Origin: Knufia peltigerae
Taxonomy: Eukaryota; Ascomycota; Eurotiomycetes; Chaetothyriales; Trichomeriaceae
Length of the DNA: 64,000 nt
Reading direction: 5' to 3'
NCBI GenBank assembly: GCA_030247855.1
Contig: JAPDRN010000008.1
Location: 372,001 to 436,000, forward strand
Shown here: in pieces, positions 22,030 to 32,700 of the stretch
Position numbering within the stretch: position 1 is the stretch's first letter
Layout of the letters: every line of letters begins with the position of its first letter
Program-made: the position numbers and the translations under genes
The notes under the pieces: model-generated
Database searches by the model: none
Seen by the model: only the letters and a program-made list of their open reading frames with translations
What the model was told of the DNA's origin: nothing

Positions 22030-23581
22030 ATGTCTAACCAAACCATCTTGAGGATATCAAGAGTGAGAGGCTAACTGTGATGAGAGATTACAGCTGACAG
22101 ACACCAGGAAATCACTTCGATTCAACAAGGTAGTGATCTCTGTAAGTAACAAGGGTTTGTCCTATTCTTTGGGTATCTAAGGCTGACTACTTGCTTAGCA
22201 ATTGCTGTCGCTTGCCAGGAGAAAGATGTTCGAACAGTCCATGCCCTCATAATCGGCCCTCCAGGTACACCCTATCAGTATGGCTTCTTTGACTTTACCG
22301 TCGATTTTACCCCCGAATATCCAAGCAAACCTCCCAAAGTCAATGCAAAGACCACGAATGGTGGCAGAACACGATTCAATCCGAACATATATGCAGGTGG
22401 AAAGGTCTGTCTGTCTCTACTGGGTACCTGGCACGGTGAGAAACCGGGAGAAGAGTGGTCGTCTGCACAAGGCTTGGAGTCGATCTTGTGGTCCATCCAA
22501 AGTCTCTTATCCAATACCCCGTACGAGAACGAGCCAGGTTACGAGCATGCCAAAGGTAAGGAGGATCAGAAAATGAATGAGCTCTATTGTGCAAAGGTAG
22601 TAACAAGTCTCGAGTACCGTGAAATCTGGAATCTGGAATCTGATCTGTGGGTAGATTCGTCACGAAACACTTCGCATCGCTGTGCTTGCCAAATTAGAGG
22701 ATGCATTGAACATCCAGCCGGACGGCAGTGTACCTGACAGATCCGACGCCAATACCGAGGACAAATCCACCGACGCAGAAGCGAACGAGGAAGCGTTTGA
22801 AGAATTAACCGACGACGACGAGCCAGAAAGGGTGACGTTGCCTCCACGTTTTGAGCCGTACAAAGATCTGTATAAAAGACGCTTCATGTGGTATCTCGAT
22901 CACTACACTAAGACGATTGCCACGTATAGTTCTCAACACAAAGACGGCTCGGACTTCTGCAAGATGCCCTTCGAAGGAGGTGGCAATACAATGGATGGAA
23001 AGTTCAACTACTCGGCTCTAGGCAAGAGATTGGTACGCATACAAGAAGTACTCGCCGATGAAACCAAGCAGTGGGCTATCGACGGAATGGCATTAAAGCG
23101 TCGAGAGTCCCACAAGGCCGCTACCATTCAACGTCAATTCGAACAGGTGCCGGATTACCTCAAGAGAATGGACTGCCACAACGTCAGCATTGAGTTGGAG
23201 AATGACAACCCCTATGTCTGGATCCTCACGTACTTCGGGAAACCTGGGACGAATCTGGATGGTGGAATCTTCAAGATCCAAATGGCTATCAGTCCGCGAT
23301 TCCCGGAGGAACAACCTCGTGTTACATTCGAGACAAGCATCTTTCACCACAGAGTCTCCAAGAAGGGCACCGTGTGCTATTTTCCAAAGGTGATGGAAGA
23401 GTTGAGGAACCATGTCTACGCAATCGTAGAGTCCCTGGAGGAAGATTGTCCTCCATACGATCCTCGAACCATTGTTAATCCGGAGGCAGCAGCACTGCTG
23501 TTCGGTTCCGCAGACGAGAAGAAAAGCTACTTTCGACAGCTCCGCAGGTCGGCGCAGCGCACAACTGAGGAGGTTGGATAG
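22030..23581 (+). CDS. Tandem ubiquitin-conjugating enzyme (two E2/UBC domains; UBE2Z/UBE2O-like first domain)
   Basis: Four exons: 22030-22062, 22108-22141, 22199-22596, 22655-23581; introns of 45, 57 and 58 bp; 463 residues. The splices rebuild ILRISREITSIQQGSDL and then YCAKIRHETLRIAVLAKLED, as expected for the E2 N-terminal helix and the post-UBC helix. Domain 1 (about 1-155) has FNPNIYAGGKVCLSLLGTWH with catalytic Cys93 and the WHG insertion seen in UBE2Z, UBE2O and BIRC6. An acidic linker follows (about 172-205). Domain 2 (about 310-450) has a second UBC fold with Cys396 in KKGTVCYFP and PEEQPRVTFET, the UBC PxxPP-like strand; its HPN triad is replaced by HHR. E2s carry ubiquitin as a thioester for transfer with an E3. 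Whether domain 2 is active is open. Confidence 0.88.
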
Positions 23582-24305
23582 GAGTCATTCGACCAGCTTG
23601 TGGTCGTAAATCATATCATGACAGCAACACCCAGGACGATTGATTTGAGAGGCGGATTTCATGTCTATCTTTGAGCAAGGCGTTATGGTAGCGACAAAAT
23701 TCAATTGAATCTGCTAGAGGACGAGAGCAGCAACCAAGGAGACGGTGCCAATCAAACGGTGTAAGGTAGCAACCATCAATGGTTTTTCTTTTCTTCTAGG
23801 TATCCAGCCATAGCAGCTCATCAAGTCGGTATAGACGGTGGCTCAAACTGACTATGAGAGGATTTCAGCTCTCGCGTGTAGCTCCTTTCCATCCTCGATG
23901 TTCTGGGGCCTACTATGCGGTGCGCGACAACATCCATCCTTGTTGTCTGCAAAGAATAGTTGCCTCAGGTAGCAATGCTTCTCGCTATACCCCGTACTCC
24001 TCGCTCTATCGCCGCAGCCAACTTACAGATATGTGAGGGACGCAGGAGCACCTGACTCAGATAGACGGGTGGGCATTCTGGCTGGGCTGCTGGTGGGCAC
24101 GCCACAAGAACGTGGGCAGTTCCGGGGCCGACAAGTTTCTATTAGGGGGAGGAAAATAGTACAGTACTGTAGATTGATGGTCCACTTTAATTCTCTCCGC
24201 GGGATCGACCTAAACAATACCTACTGTACTCACTCTTGCTGCACCGAGAAACGAAAAAGGTTGTGACTTGATATTCCATACTCGCAACCATAATTCCCCA
24301 GTCAC
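23582..24305. other. Intergenic region
   Basis: 724 bp between two plus-strand genes; no gene or clear regulatory element seen beyond likely 3' and 5' flanks. Confidence 0.5.
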
Positions 24306-25598
24306 ATGCAAACGAAGATGACAGAAGCGAGCGAAGCCCGATCTTACGGCACCGTCTTAGTCGTTGGAGGCTGCGGCTTTCTTGGGTCTAGAGTGGTCGA
24401 CCAGTTACTCAACTTCCCCTCAGAAGACCATGTGCAGCAGAAGCAGCAGCAGCAACAGCAACAACAAAGCAACACAAATTCTACAACGCGTGCGTTTCCA
24501 TTCCCCAGCCTACGATCCCGATATCCTCGAACCTCGTCCTCTACCACGAAAGTCCACGCCCTCGATCTCCGGTGCACCCAACACATCTTCCCCGGCTGCA
24601 CGTACCACGAGGGGGACATAACTTCTGTCGAGGACCTGCTGCAGGTGTTTCGAAAGGTAAAACCGGACGTCGTGATCAACACGGCCAGTCCGTCATGGGA
24701 GGCACCGGCGGACATCTTGCGCAAGGTGAACATTGACGGCACGCGCACACTCCTCGAGGTCGCGGGGGGCAAGCACGGCGACTGGTCCGGCGGAAAAGGT
24801 GGGTGCAAGGTGTTTGTCCACACGTCCAGCGCGAGCGTCGTGCACGACGGCGAGTCCGACCTGATCAACGCCGACGAACGCTACCCCCTCGTCTGTCCGA
24901 ACCCGCGCGAGTACTACTCCGAGACAAAAGTCCACGCGGAGCGGCTCGCGCTCGCGGCCAACGACAAAGAAGAGTACAACCACATGCTCACCTGCGCCGT
25001 CAGGCCGGCGGGGATAGTGGGCGAGGGCGACCGGGGTGGGTTCAGCGGCGGCATCTTAAACACGGCCAAAGGCGCACCGGGCTGGCAACTGCACATCCAG
25101 CTGGGAGACGGGGGCAATCTGTTCGACAACACCTACGTGCACAATGTCGTCTACGGATTGTTGTGCGCCGCCACGGCGCTGCTGCAGACGTATCAGAGAC
25201 GACAAAAGGGAGGCGCCGTGGCACTGGACTACGAGCGGGTCGATGGCGAAGCCTTCAACGTCACCAACGACAGTCCGGCTTACTTCTGGGACGCGACGAG
25301 GTTCCTGTACACGGGTTACGGGAGGGACGTGAACATGGAAAAGGTCTGGAGCATCCCGACAGGGTTGGCGAGTTTCGTGGGCGGCGCCGCCGAGCTGTTC
25401 AACTTCCTCTCGGGTCGGAAGGGCAAGTTGAACAGGCAGACTGTCAAATATGCCGTGATTCATCGATACTATAGCTGCGAGAAATTGAAGGAACGAACGG
25501 GATACATGCCCCTCGTGGAGATCGATGAAGGGTTGGCAAGAGCCGTTTGGGAATTCAAGGAAGGGGAGCGATTGGAGCAGGAGAAGAAGGGCCAGTGA
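24306..25598 (+). CDS. Sterol-4-alpha-carboxylate 3-dehydrogenase-like protein (ERG26/3-beta-HSD family SDR)
   Basis: Intronless, 430 residues. It is an extended short-chain dehydrogenase: Rossmann motif GGCGFLG at residues 21-27, HEGDIT near 99, PDVVINTASPS, FVHTSSASVVHDG with the catalytic-strand serines, and the YxxxK pair Tyr204/Lys208 in YYSETKVHAERL. CAVRPAGIVGEGDRGG is the 3-beta-HSD/ERG26 signature. Family enzymes oxidise and decarboxylate C4 sterol intermediates at the endoplasmic reticulum. A glutamine tract (residues 44-54, one Lys inside) and a Ser/Thr-rich stretch are inserted between the first Rossmann helix and strand 2, where the family normally has a short turn. A second ATG at codon 5 is an alternative start. 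It may be a paralogue rather than the housekeeping ERG26. Confidence 0.87.
   Translation: MQTKMTEASEARSYGTVLVVGGCGFLGSRVVDQLLNFPSEDHVQQKQQQQQQQQSNTNSTTRAFPFPSLRSRYPRTSSSTTKVHALDLRCTQHIFPGCTYHEGDITSVEDLLQVFRKVKPDVVINTASPSWEAPADILRKVNIDGTRTLLEVAGGKHGDWSGGKGGCKVFVHTSSASVVHDGESDLINADERYPLVCPNPREYYSETKVHAERLALAANDKEEYNHMLTCAVRPAGIVGEGDRGGFSGGILNTAKGAPGWQLHIQLGDGGNLFDNTYVHNVVYGLLCAATALLQTYQRRQKGGAVALDYERVDGEAFNVTNDSPAYFWDATRFLYTGYGRDVNMEKVWSIPTGLASFVGGAAELFNFLSGRKGKLNRQTVKYAVIHRYYSCEKLKERTGYMPLVEIDEGLARAVWEFKEGERLEQEKKGQ
24435..24467 (+). repeat. CAG/CAA codon repeat (polyglutamine)
   Basis: Eleven codons, ten Gln and one Lys, mostly CAG with CAA interruptions, inside the sterol-dehydrogenase-like CDS. 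Confidence 0.95.
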
Positions 25599-28500
25599 GA
25601 GGCCCTTTCCGTCTCTGTTTTTGTCTCTGGCATAGATGTGAATATGGACTGTCCGAAAGTGCTGGCGGTGATTAAAGGTTGCAACATTGGTTTCGGGTCC
25701 TTGATGGATCTCTGAAGGAATAACACAGCATGGCGTTGCGGGATCAGACAAAAACCATGACCTACTGTGAGGGTACTCTGTACAAAGGTCCTAAGGTAGA
25801 GAGGGACGTCTCAGGAAGCAAACCCGTTCCTTCAATACACCGCCTTCTCACCTACCTGGGTACGTGTAATTCGTGGCAGGGGGCATGTTTCGGACTTGCA
25901 TGTCTGGAGTGTGTGGCTTACATCTAGACCTGTTGGCAGAAGGGGGCGGGTATCAAAAAGTCTCGTAATTTAATGTACAAGCTATACGAGTCCCAGCCCT
26001 GTTGTTTTCAATCTTCAGTCCTCGCGTTTGCTCGTGTGCTTGCACTGGAAAGAGCAAGGGTCCGACCGTGCGCGTTGTGGTGTCAAAGGAGTCAGCCCTC
26101 TTGACACATGTCTGATACTCGTACGGAGTACAACATAGTATTCCCGCCAGAGCAGCAACAGCAGAAGCAAAGGGAAAAGGCTTGCGGCTGACGTTGACAG
26201 GATTGATTTGCACATGGGTTTGACCTGGGAAGGGGACTCTTGTTGTGTGTCGGTGGTTCTACAAAGTTCTCTTCTCTTCCGGGCTTTCGACTTGTCACCT
26301 TGATTTCGTCGACAAGCCTTCGTATCCGTAGACTAGACAAGCTGACGAAGCCGAATCACACGACACTTGTTGGGGGTTGTTCTTGGGACTTTTCTTGCTC
26401 TGTAAAGGCAAGAATGGTGTCCCCCGTCACTCACTTCCTCTTCGTATCACTCAGACAGATGTCTTGGGAGTCCAGAGATCGCCCGTTGACGTACGGCCGA
26501 CATACCTGAGCATACCCGGTACCGATAAGGGGGGAAAAAGACAGGTCTTTTCTCTCGTAATTGCGGAGATGTTCAGCCGAGACAGAGCGATCGAGGCCCG
26601 CCGAAAAGTCCAAGGAAACGTGGTGGCAGTTCTTTTCTTGTTGTACCAACAGAGCAGTTGCGAGATGTCAGCGACAAAAGACACGAAGCGAATAATCAAC
26701 CTTGCCTGCAGAACCCTGACAAAACCGAGTGTTGTTTCGTATTGCGACGAATCAAGTACAGAAATGAGCATTCTGATGGCCTTTCTTCTTTTTTTCCCCT
26801 TGACATGGAAAAGCGGAAATGGCTTATGGCTCGTAAACCAATCCCTGGTACTCACTCTCTCGGGAGATGATGGAGAAGAAATGAACGGGTTGCATGGAAA
26901 GAGAGGAGTATTCCAGTCTTGCAAAGCCTATTGCGGCCGGCAAGTCATCCTCACGCACCCCCCTCTCCTCTTTACTCCCCCCATGTCATTCTGGTATAGT
27001 ACTCCGTGTGCTTGTCATTCTCCCTCTGAAGCAGAGCCTTTGACAGGGGGAAATACGGTACTTCGCATTTCTCTTCCGACCGCCAGTGAGAGAGGTACAG
27101 GCAGGTAAGCGAGGGCATAGGACAACATGAACAGAGACAATGTCGATCTGCGCGCGGTGTCATTGACATCTCTCGGCCTAAAAAGACTGAACTCGGGAGC
27201 CCATCATCGATGACAACTTCCCGTCATTCGCATATACTCGTATGTCGAGCGCTTATTCCCCACATTCGTACGGAAGAAATTTGTATTCAGCAATCCCTCT
27301 TCCCTGCTCTCAAGGACACGAGGAGGAGGGGTGCGCTATGGATGTAGAGTCAGCAAGCCGTCATCCTCGGATGCGGCATGCGAAGGAAGAGTATATCTTC
27401 GGGTGCCGCAAAACACGGCATGGCTAGCCTGAAATGAGTAGCATGTGTACAGAGTATGATGGTTCAATTTTTTTTGGTCTTTTTTTCCACTCAACACCTA
27501 TTGTACTAAGTAGTAGGTGGTATGAATGTGTTGGGTGTACGGAGTACGAGGTCGGGGATTATTTTTCCAGGTCGGCGTGGCAGAGGGAAAAATCGGCATG
27601 TCCCAAAATGGCGCAGCTTACAACCACAACTCCTACTAGTACTTTCTTTTTTTCTAATACCAACAAGTACGGAGTCTTGGGCAGACGAGCATCAGAAAAG
27701 GGCTGCATCCTTAGTCCATGCAGTCCACGAGCTTCTCTTGCATAACGGGAAGTGGTGCTCGATGCAGTAGTGCGCCTGGAGAAGGTAAGGTGATTGGCGC
27801 CCTCCTTTTTCAGAGCCGAATAGATGGGTCAGCTGAGTCTTGAGCGCTGCCAGTGCTCTTCGAGTGTGATCGGCGTGTTGTCTATTCTTTTAGTTGGAAA
27901 CAACAGTCGGCTCAAGTGTGTCGGGCCATAGAAAATTGAGGTGTCACTGATTACCTACTCTAGTACTCTGTGTACACTTGGGTATCGCTTTGTGTTTTTT
28001 TCTGGTCTGCTTTTTCTGGTCACATGGAAACCTGAAGCAGGGAAGTGAGCGACAGATTTGGTTGTGAACCGAGGAACAAACTGTCATTTGCAGCATAACA
28101 AAGAGACAGTAGGGGTTCAGGGAGGACAAAGATAGTGCACACACTTGTCACGCAACCTCAAAATATGACCGCTGGAGGGACTGCATATGCTGCGCGCTCT
28201 GGGGACGTGCAGCCCTGGGATCTTTCACAATCCTGGCCGTGTAAGAAGCGTTATTGGACAGAGGTTGGCTTGACTTGTTGTTTCATCCAACGTGCACTTG
28301 TAGTAAGAAAATCTCACGCACGGAGTCGTTGAGGGCCACGGCGCTTGATCATAGCTCCAGCACCCGCATTTGGCAGCTAGGGGTTCTTTCGGCCATCGAA
28401 CTCTGGACATCATCGCTCCCTGTGAGGTATGAAGACGTAATATGATGCACAAAAACACAACAGAGAACTTCCCTTCCCGCCCGCAGGCTCGTCTGTCGCC

Positions 28501-29734
28501 GGACAACCTTGCACGAACACAAGTGGAGAGGGATGCGATGTTTACGAAGCGTCAGCACGACATATCTCAAGATTAGGATTGGCATCAGGATTGTACGAGG
28601 AGGGGGATGAGGACGAGGGAGGCCCGGCATTAAGGATGCAGCCATGGGTCGTGATGGATGGGAAGCCGCTGCAAACATGCATGCACCAGCATGGTTTATG
28701 CAAGCAAGAACTGGCCGGGAGATCGAATGGCATTGGAGGGCCAGGAACAAGCGTTAGATGAAGGCATGCCTCGACTTTCTTTAGCACCTTCTCTTGGTGC
28801 CGAGCGTAGTAGCTGGTGGTCATTGGTTGAGGGCAGGAAATCGATGCATCCCTGATTGATTAGGATCACTCGGCACCAGGATGCGTGTCGGAGAGGCTTC
28901 GGGTTTCTTTGCTTTCAAAGCAGAAGCCCACTAACCGCGGAGGACTAAAACCACAGTGGCCTACACGGAAGACGCAGTTGAACATAATGCCCCGCTGACG
29001 CTACGTCCAACACGTCCAAGTCCAAGTTTGGCGTCCACCAACTTTCTCTCTCCCTCCCTCGTACACGTCGTAGGCCCTTCACATACAGTAGACACCAAAC
29101 TCCCTCTATCCACAATACCACTCGCTCACTTACAGTACTGTCTGGAGAGCCACCGCTCAGGCCACAGCCCCCCGTTATTGGACCCCTACATGCCCTCGCC
29201 TGCTTTACCTATTCTTACGTTTTGCCGACAAAGAAAATAGTTCACCATTGCCAACAACACCCAGCAGTTCTACTCGTATCTTCTGCTGTTTTGCACCGTC
29301 AACAAATAATCCTCACCACCCTTTACCTGACGACACGCTGACCGACCGCCCACTATACTTCGTATTCTCTCGCTTTAATCTCGATGGTCCTCATGTAGGC
29401 CGGCTGTCAGCCTTGGTCCACGATCACGATTGCTCCTCCCGCCCTCCCAGATCTCGTGTCGATCATCAATCCACCTTTTCTCTCCGTCTGCCTCACTCGT
29501 TTCCCCCCGAGTCCAACCACGACCAAAGGTCTTGTCTGAGGGCTCTGTCATATTGACTGCTTGCTGGCAAGAGAATTTGGTCAGCCTTTGTGCGGAAAAT
29601 GTCATCGTGCTGAGGGCCTCTTGGACTCCCCTCGAGGGTCGACAAGTCTCTGAAACAGCGGCGGCCAACGTCTCCCAGGACCCCCTGTGCGGTCTGTCCA
29701 TCTCTGCTTCTCTCGCTCCCTTGGAGCAAAAGTA
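25599..29734. other. 4.1-kb gene-poor region and probable leader of the Rim15-like gene
   Basis: The largest gap in the window. Frames of up to 243 codons (26377-27108) exist but do not start at ATG, have an overlapping open frame on the other strand and show no domain. Two TACGGAGTA copies lie at 26122-26130 and 27538-27546. From about 28970 the plus strand becomes rich in C and T with few G runs, typical of fungal 5' untranslated leaders, so the kinase mRNA probably has a long leader with short upstream frames. A spliced leader or noncoding RNA cannot be seen or excluded. Confidence 0.5.
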
Positions 29735-32700
29735 ATGGCGGAAGATGGCTCCCCTCCACAGTTCCTAGAGCCACCGACCATTACAGCCCTCAAGAGCGAT
29801 GCAGGCTTCGGCGGCGAGGTTACTCGCCATGCCATGGAAAGGTCATTCAGTCAAGACATACAGGAGGGCACCCAAGATTTGAAAGAGGCGGCCGAGCAGA
29901 CACGGAACATTATACTCGACCTCGGTCTAGATGGCCACATACGATGGGTCAGTCCATCCTGGACCGACGTGGTTGGCACACAACTTGACGCGGTCAAGGG
30001 ACACAAAATTTCAGAGTTCATCAGCGACAAACCTGATGTCTTTGACGCTGCAATAGAGGCCCTGAAGTCCAATGACTCCAAAAGCCAGTATGTCAAGTTC
30101 GCTGTGAAGATTGGCGCAACCTCGGTCATGGCCCCCATGCTCGAAACAGAACACGGGCATGGACTGGACGAAGACGATGTCGAAACGGACGACACAGAAT
30201 CATCTACTTTGGAGTTAGAAGGGCAGGGCATCATGGTGTACGACCGGAGTTCTGGAGGAGAATCACATTCAATGTGGATGTTGCAACCTGCACAGGAACC
30301 CGTCCGGATTGAGATTGCCCTTCCCCAAGCTTTGGTCGATACGCTGGGAGTTGGGGCTGAAATTCTGGCCAAGTATCTCACCGAGTTAGCGGAATCCGGC
30401 GCCAATGACCCTGAGAACCATCCTCCTCCCCTGCCCATTCTATGTCGGGTGTGTGAGCGCTCAATCGTACCCTGGTGGTTCGAGAAACACTCCGACCTTT
30501 GTGTGCAGGAACACCGAGCCGAGTTGGATGTCCAAATGATCCAAGAAAATTTATCAGAGCATCGCAATGCCATAGTCAAGGTTCTGGACGCTTTCGAGGC
30601 TCGACAGGGACGAAATTCTACGGACGATTCCTCCAGTCCATCGCCTACGCCTGAATACAAGGGTTTGCCAATCGGTCCGTCCCCCGTCCAATCTTCTGCA
30701 GCTTCATCGGCTTCTGCTTCACACACAGCCAGTCCGGTCAGGTCCAGAAGTCCATCTACAGCAGGCCTAGGTCATGCTCGCGCTCGTTCGTTTGTCGTCC
30801 GAAGGCCCTTGGTCCGCGTTGTGGAGTTGATTCTTGATCTTTGTGACACAGCCATCGAGATCAATGTCCCTTCCATCAAGGACAGCAAGAGCAACGACGA
30901 TGATGATTTCAGATCCCAATCACCACAGTCAGAGTCCAGGATCTCCCAGGTGATGCAATGGCAGGCACCTATCAGTTTGGAGAACGAACCTGGTTTGGCC
31001 GCCCTCAGTGCTGATACCGAAAAGCTGGCTCGGTCAAAGGTTGACGCTGTGCGTCGCCACCAATATGTTCTAGAGTACTCGGAACGCATTCGACAAGAAT
31101 ACATGGCTGAGGTTGATGCCTGTATCAACGAAGCACTGATCAAAGCCGAACGGGTAGCTGCTGGAGAGGCTTTATCAAGCGACAGTGAATCTGAGCCGGA
31201 CCTTGCACTAGAGGATGTAATGGAGAGCACTGGGGAGGACGAACAGCCCACGCCATTAGCGGTAGAAGCCGAAAACAGTCCAGCAGGATCATATGTTGGG
31301 CTACGATCAATGGCTTCGGCTCTACGAAATCCCAGAGACATACCCTATATTTCGATGAAGGATCAACGACGCTCTTCCTCACAAGCTGTGTCCACTGGTT
31401 CGAGCAGTCCCATTGAATGTCCAACTCCTAAGTCTCATAAGAGCAACCTCATATCACAGCCACAGCCGGTTTCAAATAGACGCTCCATTTACCTTGACGA
31501 TGCCAATGATAGCGACAGCAGTCTGCCTTCATCATCCGTCATGTCGAACACTTGGAGACCAGAGTCCCCAGCTTCCGTCTCTGAGCACGGTCGGTCTGCT
31601 CACTCACGAGACCGTAAGAGGCGAAGCCTCCATCTCCATGGCCTGAATTCGGCTTCTCCTCACCGTCAACAGTCCCCTGGGAGATACCCACCACCTCCAC
31701 CGTCACCTCTTCGCATGACGAAGTCAAGAATTCCAAGTGGAGAGATTGCCCAGTCTCCCGTTGTATCGCCGCTACTGACAGCGGGCGAGTATATGCCTCC
31801 AGCCCCTGGGCCCTTGTTGCACAGAAGGCAATCCTCGATGCATTCGTCTGACAAGACACCCTCTTCACCCCATCTGAGCTCGATCAGTCATCCTCAACAA
31901 CGTGTGCAGCCCCCCTCGATCAAAGATTTCGAGGTCATCAAGCCGATCAGCAGAGGTGCTTTTGGCAGCGTATATCTGGCCAAAAAGAAAATCACCGGCG
32001 AGTACTTTGCTATAAAGGTACTCAGAAAATCAGACATGGTTGCAAAGAACCAAGTCACCAACGTTAAAGCAGAGCGTGCCATCATGATGTGGCAAGGCGA
32101 GAGCGACTTTGTGGCGAAGCTGTATTGGACCTTCTCAAGCAAAGACTATCTCTACTTGGTCATGGAATATCTCAATGGTGGTGATTGTGCTTCTCTCGTC
32201 AAGATTTTGGGAGGCTTGAGTGAAGACTGGGCCAAGAAATATATCGCTGAAGTCGTTCTTGGAGTCGAGCACTTGCACAGCCGGGGAATTGTCCACCGTG
32301 ACTTGAAGCCTGATAACCTTCTCATTGATTCCAAGGGCCATTTGAAACTGACTGATTTTGGTCTATCGCGAATGGGACTCATTGGCCGGCAAAAGCGTGC
32401 GTTGAAGCAACCTGAAGAGCCTGCTCCAGACCTGTTGAAGCAAGGTCCTTTTACGCATTCTGGAACTGGTTCGGGGTCGAACCCTACCTCGAGATCAGCT
32501 TCTTTTGACTATGAGGGCCCACATTCGCCTACGTCTACACCTTTGATGACTCCAGCTCTTGCAGGTGGTCTGGATCAACCTTCGTATTTCAATTTGAACC
32601 GAGAAAGTTCCCTTACCAGAGAACTGTCCTGGAGCCGAAGTGGTCAAAGAAGCGACAGTGGCAGCAGTTCAAGCTTCGATCTTCATCACCTCTTCAAGAA

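Noticed and set aside
19646..23581. SLATT gene next to an E2 gene as a conflict-system island
   Set aside because: Bacterial defence loci can combine 2TM effectors and E2-like proteins, but here the genes are divergent, 1.1 kb apart, and lack a nucleotide sensor or synthase, so adjacency alone is too weak.
26377..27108. 243-codon open frame on the plus strand in the large gap
   Set aside because: It does not begin with ATG, overlaps an open frame on the other strand, has no recognisable domain, and its composition looks like noncoding sequence.
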